This document shows positions 42,170 through 53,000 of a stretch of DNA of 64,000 nt, one piece after another. Below the pieces are notes generated by a model. That model searched no databases, was not told where the DNA came from, and saw nothing but the letters and a program-made list of their open reading frames with translations. The position numbers and the translations under genes are program-made. The stretch comes from an uncultured Desulfobacter sp. (GTDB lineage Bacteria > Desulfobacterota > Desulfobacteria > Desulfobacterales > Desulfobacteraceae): assembly GCF_963666675.1 (NCBI RefSeq), contig NZ_OY762929.1, positions 930,001 through 994,000 on the forward strand, given 5' to 3'. The stretch's first letter is position 1. Each line of letters begins with the position of its first letter.

Positions 42170-43252
42170 TTACCTTGAAACATATTTATTTAACCACCCA
42201 TTATGAATAGAATCTTTATTTTTATAAATTAGACGTATAAGTTCGGTATTAAAGGTTTCTGGCTCAAACCTACCGAATCCCGCCTCTGGATGAAAAGTAA
42301 TTTCTCCAAAAACAGGTTTGCCAGTATCATATAAATCTACCCTAACGAAAGGTTCTTTGCCAGCAATGGTTTCTGCTACTCTCAACATATGATCGTAACA
42401 GCGCGGTTTAGAGACCCTTCCGTAATAATTGGGGTATAAGTAACGAATATCTAATAAATTGAAATTTCGATCATAAATATTTCTTTTGTGATTAGAGTGT
42501 CTACCAAAATCAATCTGTAAAAATATACAATGGCCATGAAAACAAAAAAATTTATAATCCAGCGGGATTGTTTTACCGTCTAAAAGGAGTTTCTCTAATA
42601 TTAAAAAGGGGGGTATCCAGCGATACTGCCATTCAGCAGAATATGTGGAATGATCACTAAAAAGCCATTTTGCCGTTTTTTCATAAGCAGCCTCCCAATC
42701 AAAGTCATGCTTATTGAGAACGATAATATTTTTTCCAGATCCTTGATTTGCTTTGATTATAAAAGACCTTGGCAAAGCCTCAATATCGACATTGCGTAAA
42801 TCAGTTCCATACCAAATCAATGGAACAAGATGCTCTTCACCAACTGTATTTTTTACATAATCTCTCACCAATAATTTATCGGCCATTTTCGTATAATTGG
42901 GTTTCCGCCTTAAAAACTTGGAGCGTTGAAGGTACTCATTGAAATTCTTTGGGGAAACTAAATTGGGATAAACACCAAATGTTGACTTATATCTAAAAAA
43001 AATTTTATGGATATCAGAAGGCAAAAGAATGCAATCAATAATACGCCGTGCAAAAAAATATTTATAGATGGAAAGGTTCTTCAATTGTAATCCAATAATT
43101 TCAGAATAATATATAAAACAAAAAATTATTTTTTTTAGAAGTTCCATCGATATTGAGTAACCCGCTTTGACAACAAAGCAAAACGATTGCCCAATGAGAC
43201 TTTTGCACGAGATGACAATTTTTTGAATTATACAAAAGTTTATTCGTATCAT
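42170..43252 (-). CDS. TupA-like ATP-grasp protein
   Basis: A 360-residue protein whose body (about residues 85-355) matches the TupA-like ATP-grasp family: FNEYLQRSKFLRRKP, MADKLLVRDYV, IKANQGSGKNIIV (ATP loop), DYKFFCFHG and VRVDLYDTGKPVFGEITFHPEAG. These proteins are thought to ligate an amino acid or acid to a glycan. The first 60 or so residues are hydrophobic/basic and untypical. A shorter start at ATG 43147 is possible; neither has a good ribosome site. Confidence 0.78.
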   Translation of the reverse strand: MIRINFCIIQKIVISCKSLIGQSFCFVVKAGYSISMELLKKIIFCFIYYSEIIGLQLKNLSIYKYFFARRIIDCILLPSDIHKIFFRYKSTFGVYPNLVSPKNFNEYLQRSKFLRRKPNYTKMADKLLVRDYVKNTVGEEHLVPLIWYGTDLRNVDIEALPRSFIIKANQGSGKNIIVLNKHDFDWEAAYEKTAKWLFSDHSTYSAEWQYRWIPPFLILEKLLLDGKTIPLDYKFFCFHGHCIFLQIDFGRHSNHKRNIYDRNFNLLDIRYLYPNYYGRVSKPRCYDHMLRVAETIAGKEPFVRVDLYDTGKPVFGEITFHPEAGFGRFEPETFNTELIRLIYKNKDSIHNGWLNKYVSR

Positions 43253-43324
43253 TTTTTTTAAATAACTTTAAACGCTATTTTGAAACTTCATTTTGGGGCT
43301 GGCGTTCGGTAATTTTTTTGGTTT

Positions 43325-44074
43325 TTATGTGTTTGATTCCTTTATTTTCGATACTATGGTCAATTCTCCCTTAGAATCGACTAACAGTTCGGGGTAAAGA
43401 GACCGAATTGTTTTGTGGACATCTTTATTATCTTCTATAAAATACAAAGATTCTTCTGCTAAATAGGGCATGGCACTTTTCATTGTGTTGAGTATACTTT
43501 CGGTAGAATGGAGACCATCATCAAAACAAATATCAATTCTATCATCTTTTAGAATAGTGCCGAGATATCCAATGTTGTCTTCGAACTGGTCAAATTCATA
43601 AAGCTCAGGTCGGTTGTTCTTGAATGCACCAAGCCTTTTGAGATTAACCATATTCTCGTTTATATGTCCTAAGTCTATGTCTAATCCCAAAATCCGTCCA
43701 TCTGTGAATAAATCGCACCACATTGCTATTCCTGTTCCTTTAAGAATGCCAAACTCAACTACTGTTACAGATCGATTTCCTTCAATATAAGGAAGAAGAT
43801 ATTTCGAATATTTTTCAGCGTAGCCATGATGAAGCATCCTGTCTCCTCCGATCATTCCACCTTTGCGAATCTGTTCCATGGTCCTCGGATCTTTGGGGCT
43901 TACCTTGTTTCTCGGTACTTGAGTGACAATCCCTCCATATTTCATCTCTGTGGCAATAAGCCATTCCTTAGTTCCGGGCGATGCCATTGAGTATTTTCGC
44001 AAATAATACTTCTCCATCACGGGAATAAGAAAAGAGCCTTTAACAAATTCAATTATATTATTAGTGATTCCCAT
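43325..44074 (-). CDS. SAM-dependent methyltransferase-like protein
   Basis: A 249-residue protein with a Rossmann core like those of macrocin/mycinose-type sugar O-methyltransferases and cephalosporin-hydroxylase-like proteins. SAM-site motifs are VVEFGILKGTGIAMW and ILGLDIDLGH, and DICFDDGLHSTESI resembles the acidic metal site of that group. It likely methylates a sugar of the exported glycan (inference). It lies between the ATP-grasp gene and the O-antigen ATPase gene. Confidence 0.72.
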   Translation of the reverse strand: MGITNNIIEFVKGSFLIPVMEKYYLRKYSMASPGTKEWLIATEMKYGGIVTQVPRNKVSPKDPRTMEQIRKGGMIGGDRMLHHGYAEKYSKYLLPYIEGNRSVTVVEFGILKGTGIAMWCDLFTDGRILGLDIDLGHINENMVNLKRLGAFKNNRPELYEFDQFEDNIGYLGTILKDDRIDICFDDGLHSTESILNTMKSAMPYLAEESLYFIEDNKDVHKTIRSLYPELLVDSKGELTIVSKIKESNT

Positions 44075-44150
44075 TGTGAACCTCTATATTTATGCACTTT
44101 GGAATACTTTCATTTGATAGGGTCCATGAGGTGCATGGTAAAAATTCTTT

Positions 44151-45350
44151 TTAGTCAAATGATTTCTGCCCATTAATTTTTTGGACATAAGAAGGAGGGT
44201 AATAAACAGGCCCTAAATTAGATGCTCCTTTAAAATTAAAGTTCATGCAATGCCGCAGATGAGCAATAGTCGTTTTACCGCCAGACCCATATAAAACGAA
44301 ATTTCCGCTGAAATGTCCTGTCGATAAATGTAGGGGACCGACTTTTATGTGGTGTCGGCTTATCCCTTTTGGAAACTTTTTGATCAAACCGGAAAGAACA
44401 ACTTGTGCATGTACGATTTCTGAATGCTCAACAATATTTAAGTATGCTTGACCACTCTCAACTTCTTCTTTTAAATTAATTACAAAATCGAATTCAAGAA
44501 AATCCCCTGAGGAAATAATCTTTGAAATGTTTTCGAACTTAGCGAAAATGACAGTTTTCTCTAATAAGACGAAGGGTTCATTTTTACCAGAAGGTCTTAA
44601 CTGTTGATACGTTTCCAAAACACTATCAGAATCTCCGATTTTTAATTCCCTGCCTTTATCCAGCAATATCAACTGGTTGCACATTTTTTTAATGTGGTGA
44701 GGATAATGTGAGACCAAGATAACCGCCGCATTTCCCACAAGTTCTCCCACCCTTTGAAGGCATTTCGATTGAAAGTTTAAATCCCCTACAGCCAAAACTT
44801 CGTCGAGAATAAGGACGTCAGGGTCCAAAGTTGATGCGACTGCAAATCCCAATCTTATTTGCATCCCGGAACTGTAACTTTGTACCGGTGCATCTATAAA
44901 TTCTTCCAGCTCCGAAAATTTAACAATTTCATCAAATTTTGCATCAATTTCACTTTTGCTTAATCCTAACACCGCAGCATTTACATAAATATTTTCGCGT
45001 CCTGTCAAAACAGGATTAAATCCAGCCCCAAGGGCAATAAGCGCACCAATCCGACCTCGCACCTCAATTCGCCCTGCATCTGGTTTTATCAGTCCATTGA
45101 GCATGCGAAGTAAAGTCGTCTTGCCAGCACCATTATGCCCGATGAGGCCAAGACATTCCCCTCGTTTAAGCTCGAAATTAACATCATTGACTGCCCAGAA
45201 TTCATCTGGGCGCAGCGTACCGTTACCGCCATGTTTGCGCCCAAGCAACTCGTTGCCCAGATCTTTTATTCCGTACCAGAGGGATTTTTTTAAATTTCGG
45301 CAGAATTTTTTTGAGACGCCTTCAACTTTAATTAAGGTTGCATCACTCAT
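44151..45350 (-). CDS. wzt: O-antigen ABC exporter ATPase with C-terminal substrate domain (Wzt)
   Basis: A 399-residue protein. The ATPase domain (about residues 1-250) has Walker A GHNGAGKTT, signature SYSSGMQIRLGFA, and Walker B DVLILDEVLAVGD. The C-terminal extension (about 260-399) is a beta-rich domain like the carbohydrate-binding domain of Wzt, which recognises the capped end of the O-polysaccharide. ATG 45350 lies 5 nt after the wzm stop. A GTG at 45359 overlapping that stop is an alternative. Confidence 0.9.
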   Translation of the reverse strand: MSDATLIKVEGVSKKFCRNLKKSLWYGIKDLGNELLGRKHGGNGTLRPDEFWAVNDVNFELKRGECLGLIGHNGAGKTTLLRMLNGLIKPDAGRIEVRGRIGALIALGAGFNPVLTGRENIYVNAAVLGLSKSEIDAKFDEIVKFSELEEFIDAPVQSYSSGMQIRLGFAVASTLDPDVLILDEVLAVGDLNFQSKCLQRVGELVGNAAVILVSHYPHHIKKMCNQLILLDKGRELKIGDSDSVLETYQQLRPSGKNEPFVLLEKTVIFAKFENISKIISSGDFLEFDFVINLKEEVESGQAYLNIVEHSEIVHAQVVLSGLIKKFPKGISRHHIKVGPLHLSTGHFSGNFVLYGSGGKTTIAHLRHCMNFNFKGASNLGPVYYPPSYVQKINGQKSFD

Positions 45351-45355
45351 GGGAG

Positions 45356-46213
45356 TCACGAACTCATTCGTTCAATAAGTATGGGCAAGGCCAGGCGGAA
45401 CAATATCCAGACGGCGATCAGTAAAATAATCGCCAGGATATTGACAATGATAAAACCCGATAGATATCCGGTCGGCAATCCGGTGAGCCAGTCCCGTGCC
45501 GTGAGGATGATCGGTGTTAAAGGGTTCACGGAGTATATGGCGGCGGCAATACCGGTTTTGGGCATTGGAAAAATTACCGGTGTAAGATACATCAAAAACT
45601 GCATCAGCAGCGGTAACCCCTTGCCGATGTCGGTGTATAGCACCCCCACCGGTGTCAGCAGAAGACCTATTGCTGTACCTATCATCACCAAGGAGATCAG
45701 TCCTAGGGGGAACAGCAGCAAACGCCATCCGAAATCAATGTCCATAAAAGGCAAAACAAATAACAACAGAGTAATTTTAATGCCGGCGTTGAACAGGGTC
45801 TGGTAGATACCGGATATCACCAGTGATTCCCTGGGAAAATTGAGCTTTGCCAGCATGGATTTAGCGGCGGTGGTTTGATTAAGGGGGGCATTGACGGCAT
45901 CCATAAAGATTGCCCAAAGCATGCTGCCGGAAAAAACATAGACCGGATAGGGCAATGCCGTTTCTCCAACGGATACAATCCCGGTTTCACTCAAAAAAAT
46001 CCAGGTAACGGTGTTGGCAAGGGGAAGGATAAAGGCCCAGAGGATGCCCAGAAAGGCCTGGCGGTATTGAGCACTGATATCCCTCACAGCTAAGCGCCAG
46101 GCTAATTCACGACTAGCCAATAGATCCTGAAACATGGCTCGTGCCAGCTTGCCAGGGCTGACAATTGCCGACTCGGGAGTATAGATTGTTTTTTTTAAAG
46201 ATGGGTCATTCAT
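45356..46213 (-). CDS. wzm: O-antigen ABC exporter permease (Wzm)
   Basis: A 285-residue ABC-2-type permease with six membrane segments. The N-terminal amphipathic segment (LLASRELAWRLAVRDISAQYRQAFLG) and VTWIFLSETG are typical of the polysaccharide-export subgroup. With Wzt it moves undecaprenyl-linked O-polysaccharide to the periplasm. It starts a five-gene minus-strand unit; the AT-rich 668-bp stretch upstream should hold the promoter. Confidence 0.92.
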   Translation of the reverse strand: MNDPSLKKTIYTPESAIVSPGKLARAMFQDLLASRELAWRLAVRDISAQYRQAFLGILWAFILPLANTVTWIFLSETGIVSVGETALPYPVYVFSGSMLWAIFMDAVNAPLNQTTAAKSMLAKLNFPRESLVISGIYQTLFNAGIKITLLLFVLPFMDIDFGWRLLLFPLGLISLVMIGTAIGLLLTPVGVLYTDIGKGLPLLMQFLMYLTPVIFPMPKTGIAAAIYSVNPLTPIILTARDWLTGLPTGYLSGFIIVNILAIILLIAVWILFRLALPILIERMSS

Positions 46214-46881
46214 CTAAATTCAGTGAAAAAAAAAATGGTCGTTTGAGGTTAAGTGAACTATTATTAGTGATCGCAGTTTGTGAGAAAAATTTATCAGGGT
46301 TCTCGTGTCATACCATCTGAAATGGCTCCGCCCTTCCAGTTACAATTGTAAAAAAAATTAGAAAGTGGCCAACCATATCATGCGCCCCAAAAGACAAAAA
46401 TTATTATTCCTGATGAATCCCACCACAGAACATAAACAAAGTCAGAAGCTGGAAGCCATCAATGCGATTTTTGGTAAGAACTTTACCATTTGTGATTTGG
46501 TTCTGCAAGATCTGTAAAAAGGAGACGATGTAAGCCAATAATAATGGTAACGAAATGAAATCAAAATTTTGAATATATGCTTATACAAATGGTATATTTT
46601 GACGATATTTAAACACTAATACGATTCTTGATTTAAGCCTGCCATCGATGGTTACTTTGTTTTTTTGAATATAATGACTTGAAGTATTAGTGAATAACAA
46701 GTTTTTAGGGGGCAATCGTGCAGGTTTTGTCAGGTGTTGGGGGATGGCGGTATATTTATTGCAAAAAACTTTAAATAGAAATAAATTGACTTTGGTTTGG
46801 GTAACTTGATAGAATTTTGGTTAAATAAAGTTCCGGAATTCAAAAATTTTTATTCATCACACTTAACGATGTTAAGACATT
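46214..46881. other. AT-rich intergenic region without a confident gene
   Basis: It holds a 45-codon frame at 46380-46517 on the plus strand (begins MRPKRQKLLFLMN), which may be a remnant of a longer coding sequence. It also holds a perfect 9-bp inverted repeat (CACTAATAC 46614-46622, GTATTAGTG 46684-46692) and a candidate sigma-54 promoter near 46748. I see no tRNA, intact mobile element or other gene. Confidence 0.5.
46748..46763 (+). promoter_or_regulatory. Candidate sigma-54-type promoter of the minor-pilin genes
   Basis: The bases CGGTAT-N5-TTGCA place GG and GC exactly 10 nt apart, as required for a -24/-12 promoter, and match TTGCA fully. The -24 side is weaker (CGGTAT for TGGCAC). 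It lies about 120 bp before the frameshifted fimT-like gene. The AT-rich background makes chance matches possible. Confidence 0.35.
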
Positions 46882-47333
46882 ATGAAGAGACAGACTTCGC
46901 AAAAAGGTTTCACATTGCTGGAGATGCTTATCGTCATTGATTATAGGAGGTTTCGCTATTGTTGTATTTCCTCGTATCTCAGACACTATTCGGAAATATA
47001 ACGCCCGGGCAGAAGCCAGAGAACTGGCGGTCCAATTTAAGAAAGCGAAACTTGCGGCGGTAAAACACTACCTGGATGTCTGGGGTACTTTTCGTAATGT
47101 GGGTGGAGGGGGACAGCGGATACATGATATTTGTAAATGTGGACAGAGATACGAATGAACCGCATACTTATGATCCGGGTGCCGGTGATATTTTGTTGGA
47201 AATTAAAATCCTAAGACAAAATGTCCAATTGATCAGCACCACGTTTACCAATAATCAGGCCGGGTATGATTCAAGGGGGCTGCCGCTTCAATTGTCGAAC
47301 CAGAATATCGTTTGGGGTTTAACCCTATCCTGA
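46882..47333 (+). pseudogene. Frameshifted FimT/GspH-type pseudopilin
   Basis: The start (ATG 46882) gives MKRQTSQKGFTLLEMLIVI, a clear prepilin leader. The frame is then lost: the expected hydrophobic continuation IIGGFAIVVFPRISDTIRKYN lies in another frame (about 46938-47080). A second shift after KHYLDV moves the ending (YDSRGLPLQLSNQNIVWGL) to a third frame that stops at 47333. Joined, the three pieces make a normal FimT/GspH minor pilin. It therefore looks like a recent pseudogene or reflects sequencing errors. An intact paralogue follows. Confidence 0.75.
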
Positions 47334-47526
47334 TATAATATTGCTTTAGCGATTTTTTTCTGTATTATAAGACTTAAAGGATTTGCTAATAAAATTTATC
47401 GCTGACATGAATTCTACCAGGGTTTCACAGCTGTTCAAAATTCCTCATGCCTTGGAGAAAAATAAAACATGAAATATTTTAAGGGAATGGACGTTGCTGT
47501 TAAATATTAAATTAGTCTGTAAGTTC

Positions 47527-48069
47527 ATGGATAATAATAAAGTATTAAGGAAGACCAAAGGGTTTACACTTCTGGAAACAATTACTGTATTGGGAATTTT
47601 GTCGATCCTCGTGGCTATTGCAATCCCGAACGTCTTCTCCTGGTTGTCAAATTATCGCTTAAAAGCAGCGGCAAGCGATCTCTATTCCAATATGCAAAAA
47701 GCCAAGTCTGAAGCGCTTAAACGCAATTGCGATATCGGTATTACCTTTGCAACGGTAGCTTTTCCGGCCCAAGGAGGGGGGTATACGGTCTTTCTTGATG
47801 ATGGTGCTGGAACAAACGCAGGCAACGCAATACAAGACGTCGGTGAAGATACGTTATTAACAGTTGCAATGCCCACAGGTTGCACACTTTACGAAGCCAG
47901 CTTTGGCGGTGCGCCAAGGACTGGCTATAATTCCCGGGGATTCCCTCTTGGAAATAGGACGGGTTCTGCAAAATTAAGGAACAATAATTCCGTTTGGTAT
48001 TGGATGGCGTTGTCGAATTCAGGATATCCAAAAATACGAAAAAGTAATGATGGAACAAATTGGAATTGA
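47527..48069 (+). CDS. FimT/GspH-type minor pilin
   Basis: A 180-residue minor pilin. The leader ends KTKG before FTLLETITVLGILSILVAIAIP, with the conserved Glu5. The C-terminal domain has GYNSRGFPLGNRTG, the usual FimT/GspH glycine-rich end. I chose ATG 47527 for a normal leader length; a TTG at 47494 has a better AAGGG ribosome site and would lengthen the leader by 11 residues. It primes or caps the pilus together with PilV, PilW, PilX and PilY1. Confidence 0.82.
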   Translation: MDNNKVLRKTKGFTLLETITVLGILSILVAIAIPNVFSWLSNYRLKAAASDLYSNMQKAKSEALKRNCDIGITFATVAFPAQGGGYTVFLDDGAGTNAGNAIQDVGEDTLLTVAMPTGCTLYEASFGGAPRTGYNSRGFPLGNRTGSAKLRNNNSVWYWMALSNSGYPKIRKSNDGTNWN

Positions 48070-48196
48070 CATCACCTGTGCAGGGAATAAGCCAAGAGAG
48101 GCCATTGGTTTGGCGGGGAGGTCAGTTTCCCAGGCCCAGCCCATAATGCAGGTTGAAAATTTGTTTAAATTACAAAGTTTTTTAGAGAAGGTGGGG

Positions 48197-48895
48197 ATGA
48201 AAAAAAATATATCGCCATGCATAGGAAATGCCGGGTTTACCCTGATTGAAATTCTCATCGCCCTTGCCATTTCCAGTATTTTTTTGGGAGGCGTTTACAT
48301 TCAGTTTGTATCCCAACAGGATAGCTACCTGGCCCAGGATCAGGTGGTGGAAATGCAGCAAAATCTGCGGGCCGGAATCAGCTATATGGCGCAGGAGCTG
48401 CGAATGGCAGGGTACGATCCCTACAGCTCCGGAACTACAGGTATTGAAACAGCAGAGGCGACCCGTGTTATTTTTACCTATGTGGCTGACGATGACGGGT
48501 CGGATAACGATAATGCCGATGGTGATAACGACACCTCCACCGGCGCTGACGAAACGGGCGAATTACAAACCACCACTTTTGATTTATATGATGCCTATGG
48601 CGATGGAGACAATGATATCGGCAGGCAAGTCGGTGGGGTTAAAACCGCGATCGCCGAAAATATTGAAAACTTGGAATTTAGCTATCTTGACGCCGACGGT
48701 GCTGTGGTGGCTGATCCGAAAGACATAAAAGCAGTGCAGATTTCTCTTTTGGCCCGGGTGGGGAAGTCCGACCCTAATTTCTCAAATACCAAAACATACA
48801 CCTCCGCATCCGGTACAACCTGGGGGCCTTACAATGACGGGTACCGACGCCGCTTCCAGATTATAACCATCTATCTTAGAAATACGGAGATTTGA
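48197..48895 (+). CDS. pilW: Minor pilin PilW
   Basis: A 232-residue PilW-type minor pilin. After a leader ending IGNAG, the helix FTLIEILIALAISSIFLGGVY begins, followed by QQNLRAGISYMAQELRMAGYDP, the most recognisable PilW segment. A very acidic central stretch (DDDGSDNDNADGDND) may bind calcium. ATG 48197 is preceded by GAAGGTGGGG; the frame from 48047 would add 50 residues overlapping the previous gene. The next gene begins 4 nt later. Confidence 0.88.
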   Translation: MKKNISPCIGNAGFTLIEILIALAISSIFLGGVYIQFVSQQDSYLAQDQVVEMQQNLRAGISYMAQELRMAGYDPYSSGTTGIETAEATRVIFTYVADDDGSDNDNADGDNDTSTGADETGELQTTTFDLYDAYGDGDNDIGRQVGGVKTAIAENIENLEFSYLDADGAVVADPKDIKAVQISLLARVGKSDPNFSNTKTYTSASGTTWGPYNDGYRRRFQIITIYLRNTEI

Positions 48896-48898
48896 CCT

Positions 48899-49330
48899 GT
48901 GAATGAGCAGCGAAGGTATAATGATGGCGGTTTTACCCTTATCGAAGTACTCATTGCGTTGATGGTTTTCAGTTTCGGTATTCTCAGTATTGGGATGATG
49001 CAGTTAGGGGCCATCGGGGGCAACAACTTTGCTAATCAGTTGACTGAAGCCACGGTGTTCGGCAGTGACCAGATTGAACAAATGTTGTCCTGGGATTATG
49101 ACGACGACAGGCTCGATTCGACCAACAACAATGCATATACGTTGCCCGATGGTACTACTAATTATACTGCAGATGGTCATCAGGCCGATAGTGATAACGT
49201 TTGTCATGCATATTGGCAGATCACCGACAATACCCCGGTAACTGACAGTAAAACAATTGACATTACGGTGTTCTGGAATCGAAAAGGCGACCTGAAAAGT
49301 TTCAGCCTTTCGGTTGTCAAAGCAAAATAG
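48899..49330 (+). CDS. pilV: Minor pilin PilV
   Basis: A 143-residue PilV-type minor pilin with leader ending NDGG before FTLIEVLIALMVFSFGILSIGMMQL, a typical PilV start. The gene begins at GTG 48899, 4 nt after the pilW stop, and is clearly coupled to it. It belongs to the complex of minor pilins that initiates pilus assembly and presents PilY1 at the tip. Confidence 0.88.
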   Translation: MNEQRRYNDGGFTLIEVLIALMVFSFGILSIGMMQLGAIGGNNFANQLTEATVFGSDQIEQMLSWDYDDDRLDSTNNNAYTLPDGTTNYTADGHQADSDNVCHAYWQITDNTPVTDSKTIDITVFWNRKGDLKSFSLSVVKAK

Positions 49331-49371
49331 TGTGAGTTTTTTTTAGTATTAATCCAACGAATTGAGGAAAT

Positions 49372-49965
49372 ATGACGCCGCGTAATCATGTAAACAATCA
49401 ACAAGGTTTTGCTCTGATATCCGTCTTACTTTTTTTAGTCTTGCTGACTGTCATTGGTCTTGCTGCGCTGAATACAACCGACGTGGAATTGCAGATAACC
49501 GGGAATGACAGGGTTTACAAAACGGATTTCTATAACCAGGAAATGAGCCTGGCTGTGGGGAAGCTCAATTACAGAACCTGGTTGACGACGGCGTACCTGA
49601 CATCGGATGAAAGTAGCGCCTACTTCCCTCAAGCCGGAACTGATGTCAACGGTAACGGCATTACTGATGACAGTGAAATCGTCAACAATGGCAAGGTTGT
49701 AGGCAGTTACAGGGTTCGAAACAATGAGTCAAGCGGTACCGACATCAGCGGTTGGGAAGACTTAGCCGACTTCGGCAGTGCTGCCGACCATCCGGCCAAC
49801 CAGATCCCTGCTCTGGATCACCGCGGTAAACCCATTCCGGGAAGCGGCTACGACCCCAAAAATTTTGAAATCCGCCGATTTACCATTACCGCCTATTCTG
49901 TTGAAGATGACCGCAAGGTGATTTTGCAGGAAGGCGTTTATAAGGTGTTTAACAAGTATGATTAG
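49372..49965 (+). CDS. pilX: Minor pilin PilX
   Basis: A 197-residue PilX-type protein. The leader is MTPRNHVNNQQG, then FALISVLLFLVLLTVIGLAAL. Unlike classical pilins it has Ser rather than Glu at position 5, as usual for PilX. The phrase ELQITGNDRVYKTDFYNQE is the PilX N-terminal family motif. A GAGG ribosome site precedes the ATG. It lies directly upstream of pilY1, the conserved order. Confidence 0.9.
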   Translation: MTPRNHVNNQQGFALISVLLFLVLLTVIGLAALNTTDVELQITGNDRVYKTDFYNQEMSLAVGKLNYRTWLTTAYLTSDESSAYFPQAGTDVNGNGITDDSEIVNNGKVVGSYRVRNNESSGTDISGWEDLADFGSAADHPANQIPALDHRGKPIPGSGYDPKNFEIRRFTITAYSVEDDRKVILQEGVYKVFNKYD

Positions 49966-50087
49966 TTTGTGCACCGTAAGTGCCATGGGTTAACCTCTGA
50001 AGTTATCAGGTGCTAACCGAATTGTTCCATAAATAGATCGACCAATAACACATCCTCTAGGGGGGCAGGCCGGTCAGGAGGAAAAAT

Positions 50088-53000
50088 ATGAAACCCAAAT
50101 TGTTATATCTATTGTGTATAATTGCATGGGCATCGTGCGCCTTTGCCGAGGATGTCGATATTTACGGTGTCTCGGAGATTGACCTTAAACCCAATGTGCT
50201 CATTATTCTGGACAACTCAGGAAGTATGGCAACAGAAGATGTGGCCAGTAACCAGAGTGATGATTATGATCCCAGCACCAGCTATTCCGGCTCGTACGGC
50301 ACCTCTAAGGTTTATTATAAGAGTAAAGGTTCATGGAAATACTTTTTTGACAACATTAACTCAAGTGATTGGACGTGTGCCACAGCCCAAACCGTCCTTC
50401 TTAGCAAAGGATACTGGACAGGCCAACTACAGTATAAAAAAAAGAAAAGCAACAAAGTAACTTGCTCCAACAAAGGTTCTCTCAGAGATTACGCCCTGGG
50501 CAACTTTCTTAATTTTTCAGGGGGAGGTGCAGACCGCTCGCGCATGGAAGTGGCTAAAGAAGTTGTTGCCGATTTGATTTATGACAACTACGACAATGTC
50601 TCCTTCGGGCTCATGGCGTTTAATGAAGCGGGGAATAATGTCTGGAACGGATACAGTGATTATTATGGCAACGGCGGATACATTGTAGCCGAATGCGGAT
50701 CTTCCCGGAGCACCCTGATCGGAAATTATAACCCGGATACGGATGCTATGGCAGATTCCGCTCAGTCCGAGTATGGCGCCGTCGGCCTGTTGGAGTCAAA
50801 GACGAATACCCCCCTTGCGGAAACCCTGGGTGAAGCCGGGCTCTATTTTGCCGGCAAACAGAGTTGGTTCAATTCCGCAAAAGATGGTTATCCATTGGGC
50901 CACTACAGCTCTTCTTGTACAGATAGCAATTTACTCTGCCAGGATTATAATGATGCCAGTCCCATTGAGTATCGCTGCCAGAAAAATTATATCGTTCTGG
51001 TCACCGATGGTGCCCCTACCCAGGACGACGACAAGTTTCCTAATTTTAACTACATCCTCAATGAAAAGCTGACAGAAAGCGCTACCGACGGGAACAGCAG
51101 TTATTTGGATGATATTGCGGATTTTCTTAACCATAACGATGTCCGGTCGGATCTTGGAGATACGGGCGACTTTGAGGATCAAACCGTTACCACCTATACC
51201 ATTGGTTTTACAACGGAGCTGGATCTGCTTGAAACAACAGCGGAGCGCGGCGGTGGTGAATACTATCAGGCGACTAATGCGGCAGAACTTGGCGTGGCCT
51301 TGACCAGCATTATCAAGGCTATTTCGGAACAGAATGAAGTTTTTACCGCAGCGGCTGTCCCGGTCAGCCGGGCCAATAGAGCCTATGCCGGCAACTACGT
51401 CTATTACGGTCTGTTTCAGCCAACCAACAGCGGCAACTGGTACGGAAACCTGAAAAAATACGGCATAACCGATAACGGGGAAATTCAGGATAAGAACGGT
51501 AATCCAATTGAGAGCGGCGGCACGGTTGTCGACAACGCCGTCTCATACTGGAGCAATACCTCGGATGGACCATCGGTGACCAAGGGCGGCGTCGGTGAAA
51601 TTCTGAAAGATCGGGAGACGGATCGGAATGTCTACACCTATACCGAAACAACTGATGGTGATGGTGCCCTGATTACGACCCTAACAGAGACAGAAAATCT
51701 GTTTGTCTCCACCAATAGCGCTTTGACGGATGGTTCTTATACAGGCTTGAACGCCAGTGTTATTAATGCGGTGCATACCGGTGTGGCCGAAGATTGGCCG
51801 CTGGGCAGTTTGCTCCATTCTCAACCACTGGTCGTGCATTATGATACAAATAACGATGGTACTGAAGATCATTCCATGGTCTATGCCGGTGCCAATGATG
51901 GCATGCTGCACTGTTTTGATGACGACGACGGTGAGGAGCTGTGGGCTTTTATCCCCCAAGACCTCCTGGACTACCTGAGTGCGCTGGAATCGCCAACCAG
52001 CCTGGAATATTTCGTCGACGGAACACCGGTATATTACCACTATGATCATGATGAGAACACCGGTACCGCGGATAAGAAACTTCTGATTTTCGGTGAACGG
52101 CGTGGCGGCTATAGCTACACGGCCCTGGATATCAGCAACTACACCGCGCCGGCATTTCAATACAGCATTGATCGCGATATTTTGGGGCCGGGTCAGGAAC
52201 AGCTCGGGCAGTCCTGGGCAACTCCCCAGACTCTTGAAATGTATCACTATGATAATAAGGGCACTTCAATAGACACCGATGATGACACCTATACCAAGGA
52301 TGTTTTTCTTATGGCCGGTGGCTATGATACCAATCAGGATGCACTCCCTACAGACGCAACCCCACCGAATGCAAGCGATGATGTGGGGCGGGCAGTCTAT
52401 GCCGTCGATGCGCAGACCGGCACCCTGTTCAGCAATTTTTTGTTCAGTCATGATAACTACAGCGCCATGACCCATTCCATTATCGCGGTTTCAGGGTTTG
52501 AAAATCCAAAAAGCACTACCACTACCAGGGTCTACGCCGGGGACATGAACGGTAATCTATTCGCCTTTCGGGACGATATCTTCCACCGGAATACCTCCAG
52601 CAGCCTGGCCTCTAATTTTGGTGGCCTCTACGACGGCCAGGAAGACGGCTCCTGGGGGCAAAAATTAAAACTGTACTCTGTAGCGGGACGAAAGATCTGG
52701 TATGCTCCCAACATTGTCAATGATTATTTCCTTGTGGATTTTACCTATCCGGCCGGAGAGCTTAATGAGACGCAAGATGTTGTCGTTTCCCAAAAACGCG
52801 TTGGGGATTATGTCTTTTTCGGGACCGGAGATCGGGCTCATCCAGAACGAAAAGATTTGCTTAACGGATTTTATGCCATCAAAAACAACTGGCAATGGTC
52901 CGGTGAATCGCCCACAATTGTCGAAGCTTACATTGATACCAATACAGGAAAGGTCAGGGCAAAGAGTGACAATGCTGTCATTGTCGATTGGGATGACGCC

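Noticed and set aside
46380..46517. A 45-codon frame as a real gene
   Set aside because: No ribosome site and no recognisable family; kept only as a possible remnant in the intergenic entry.
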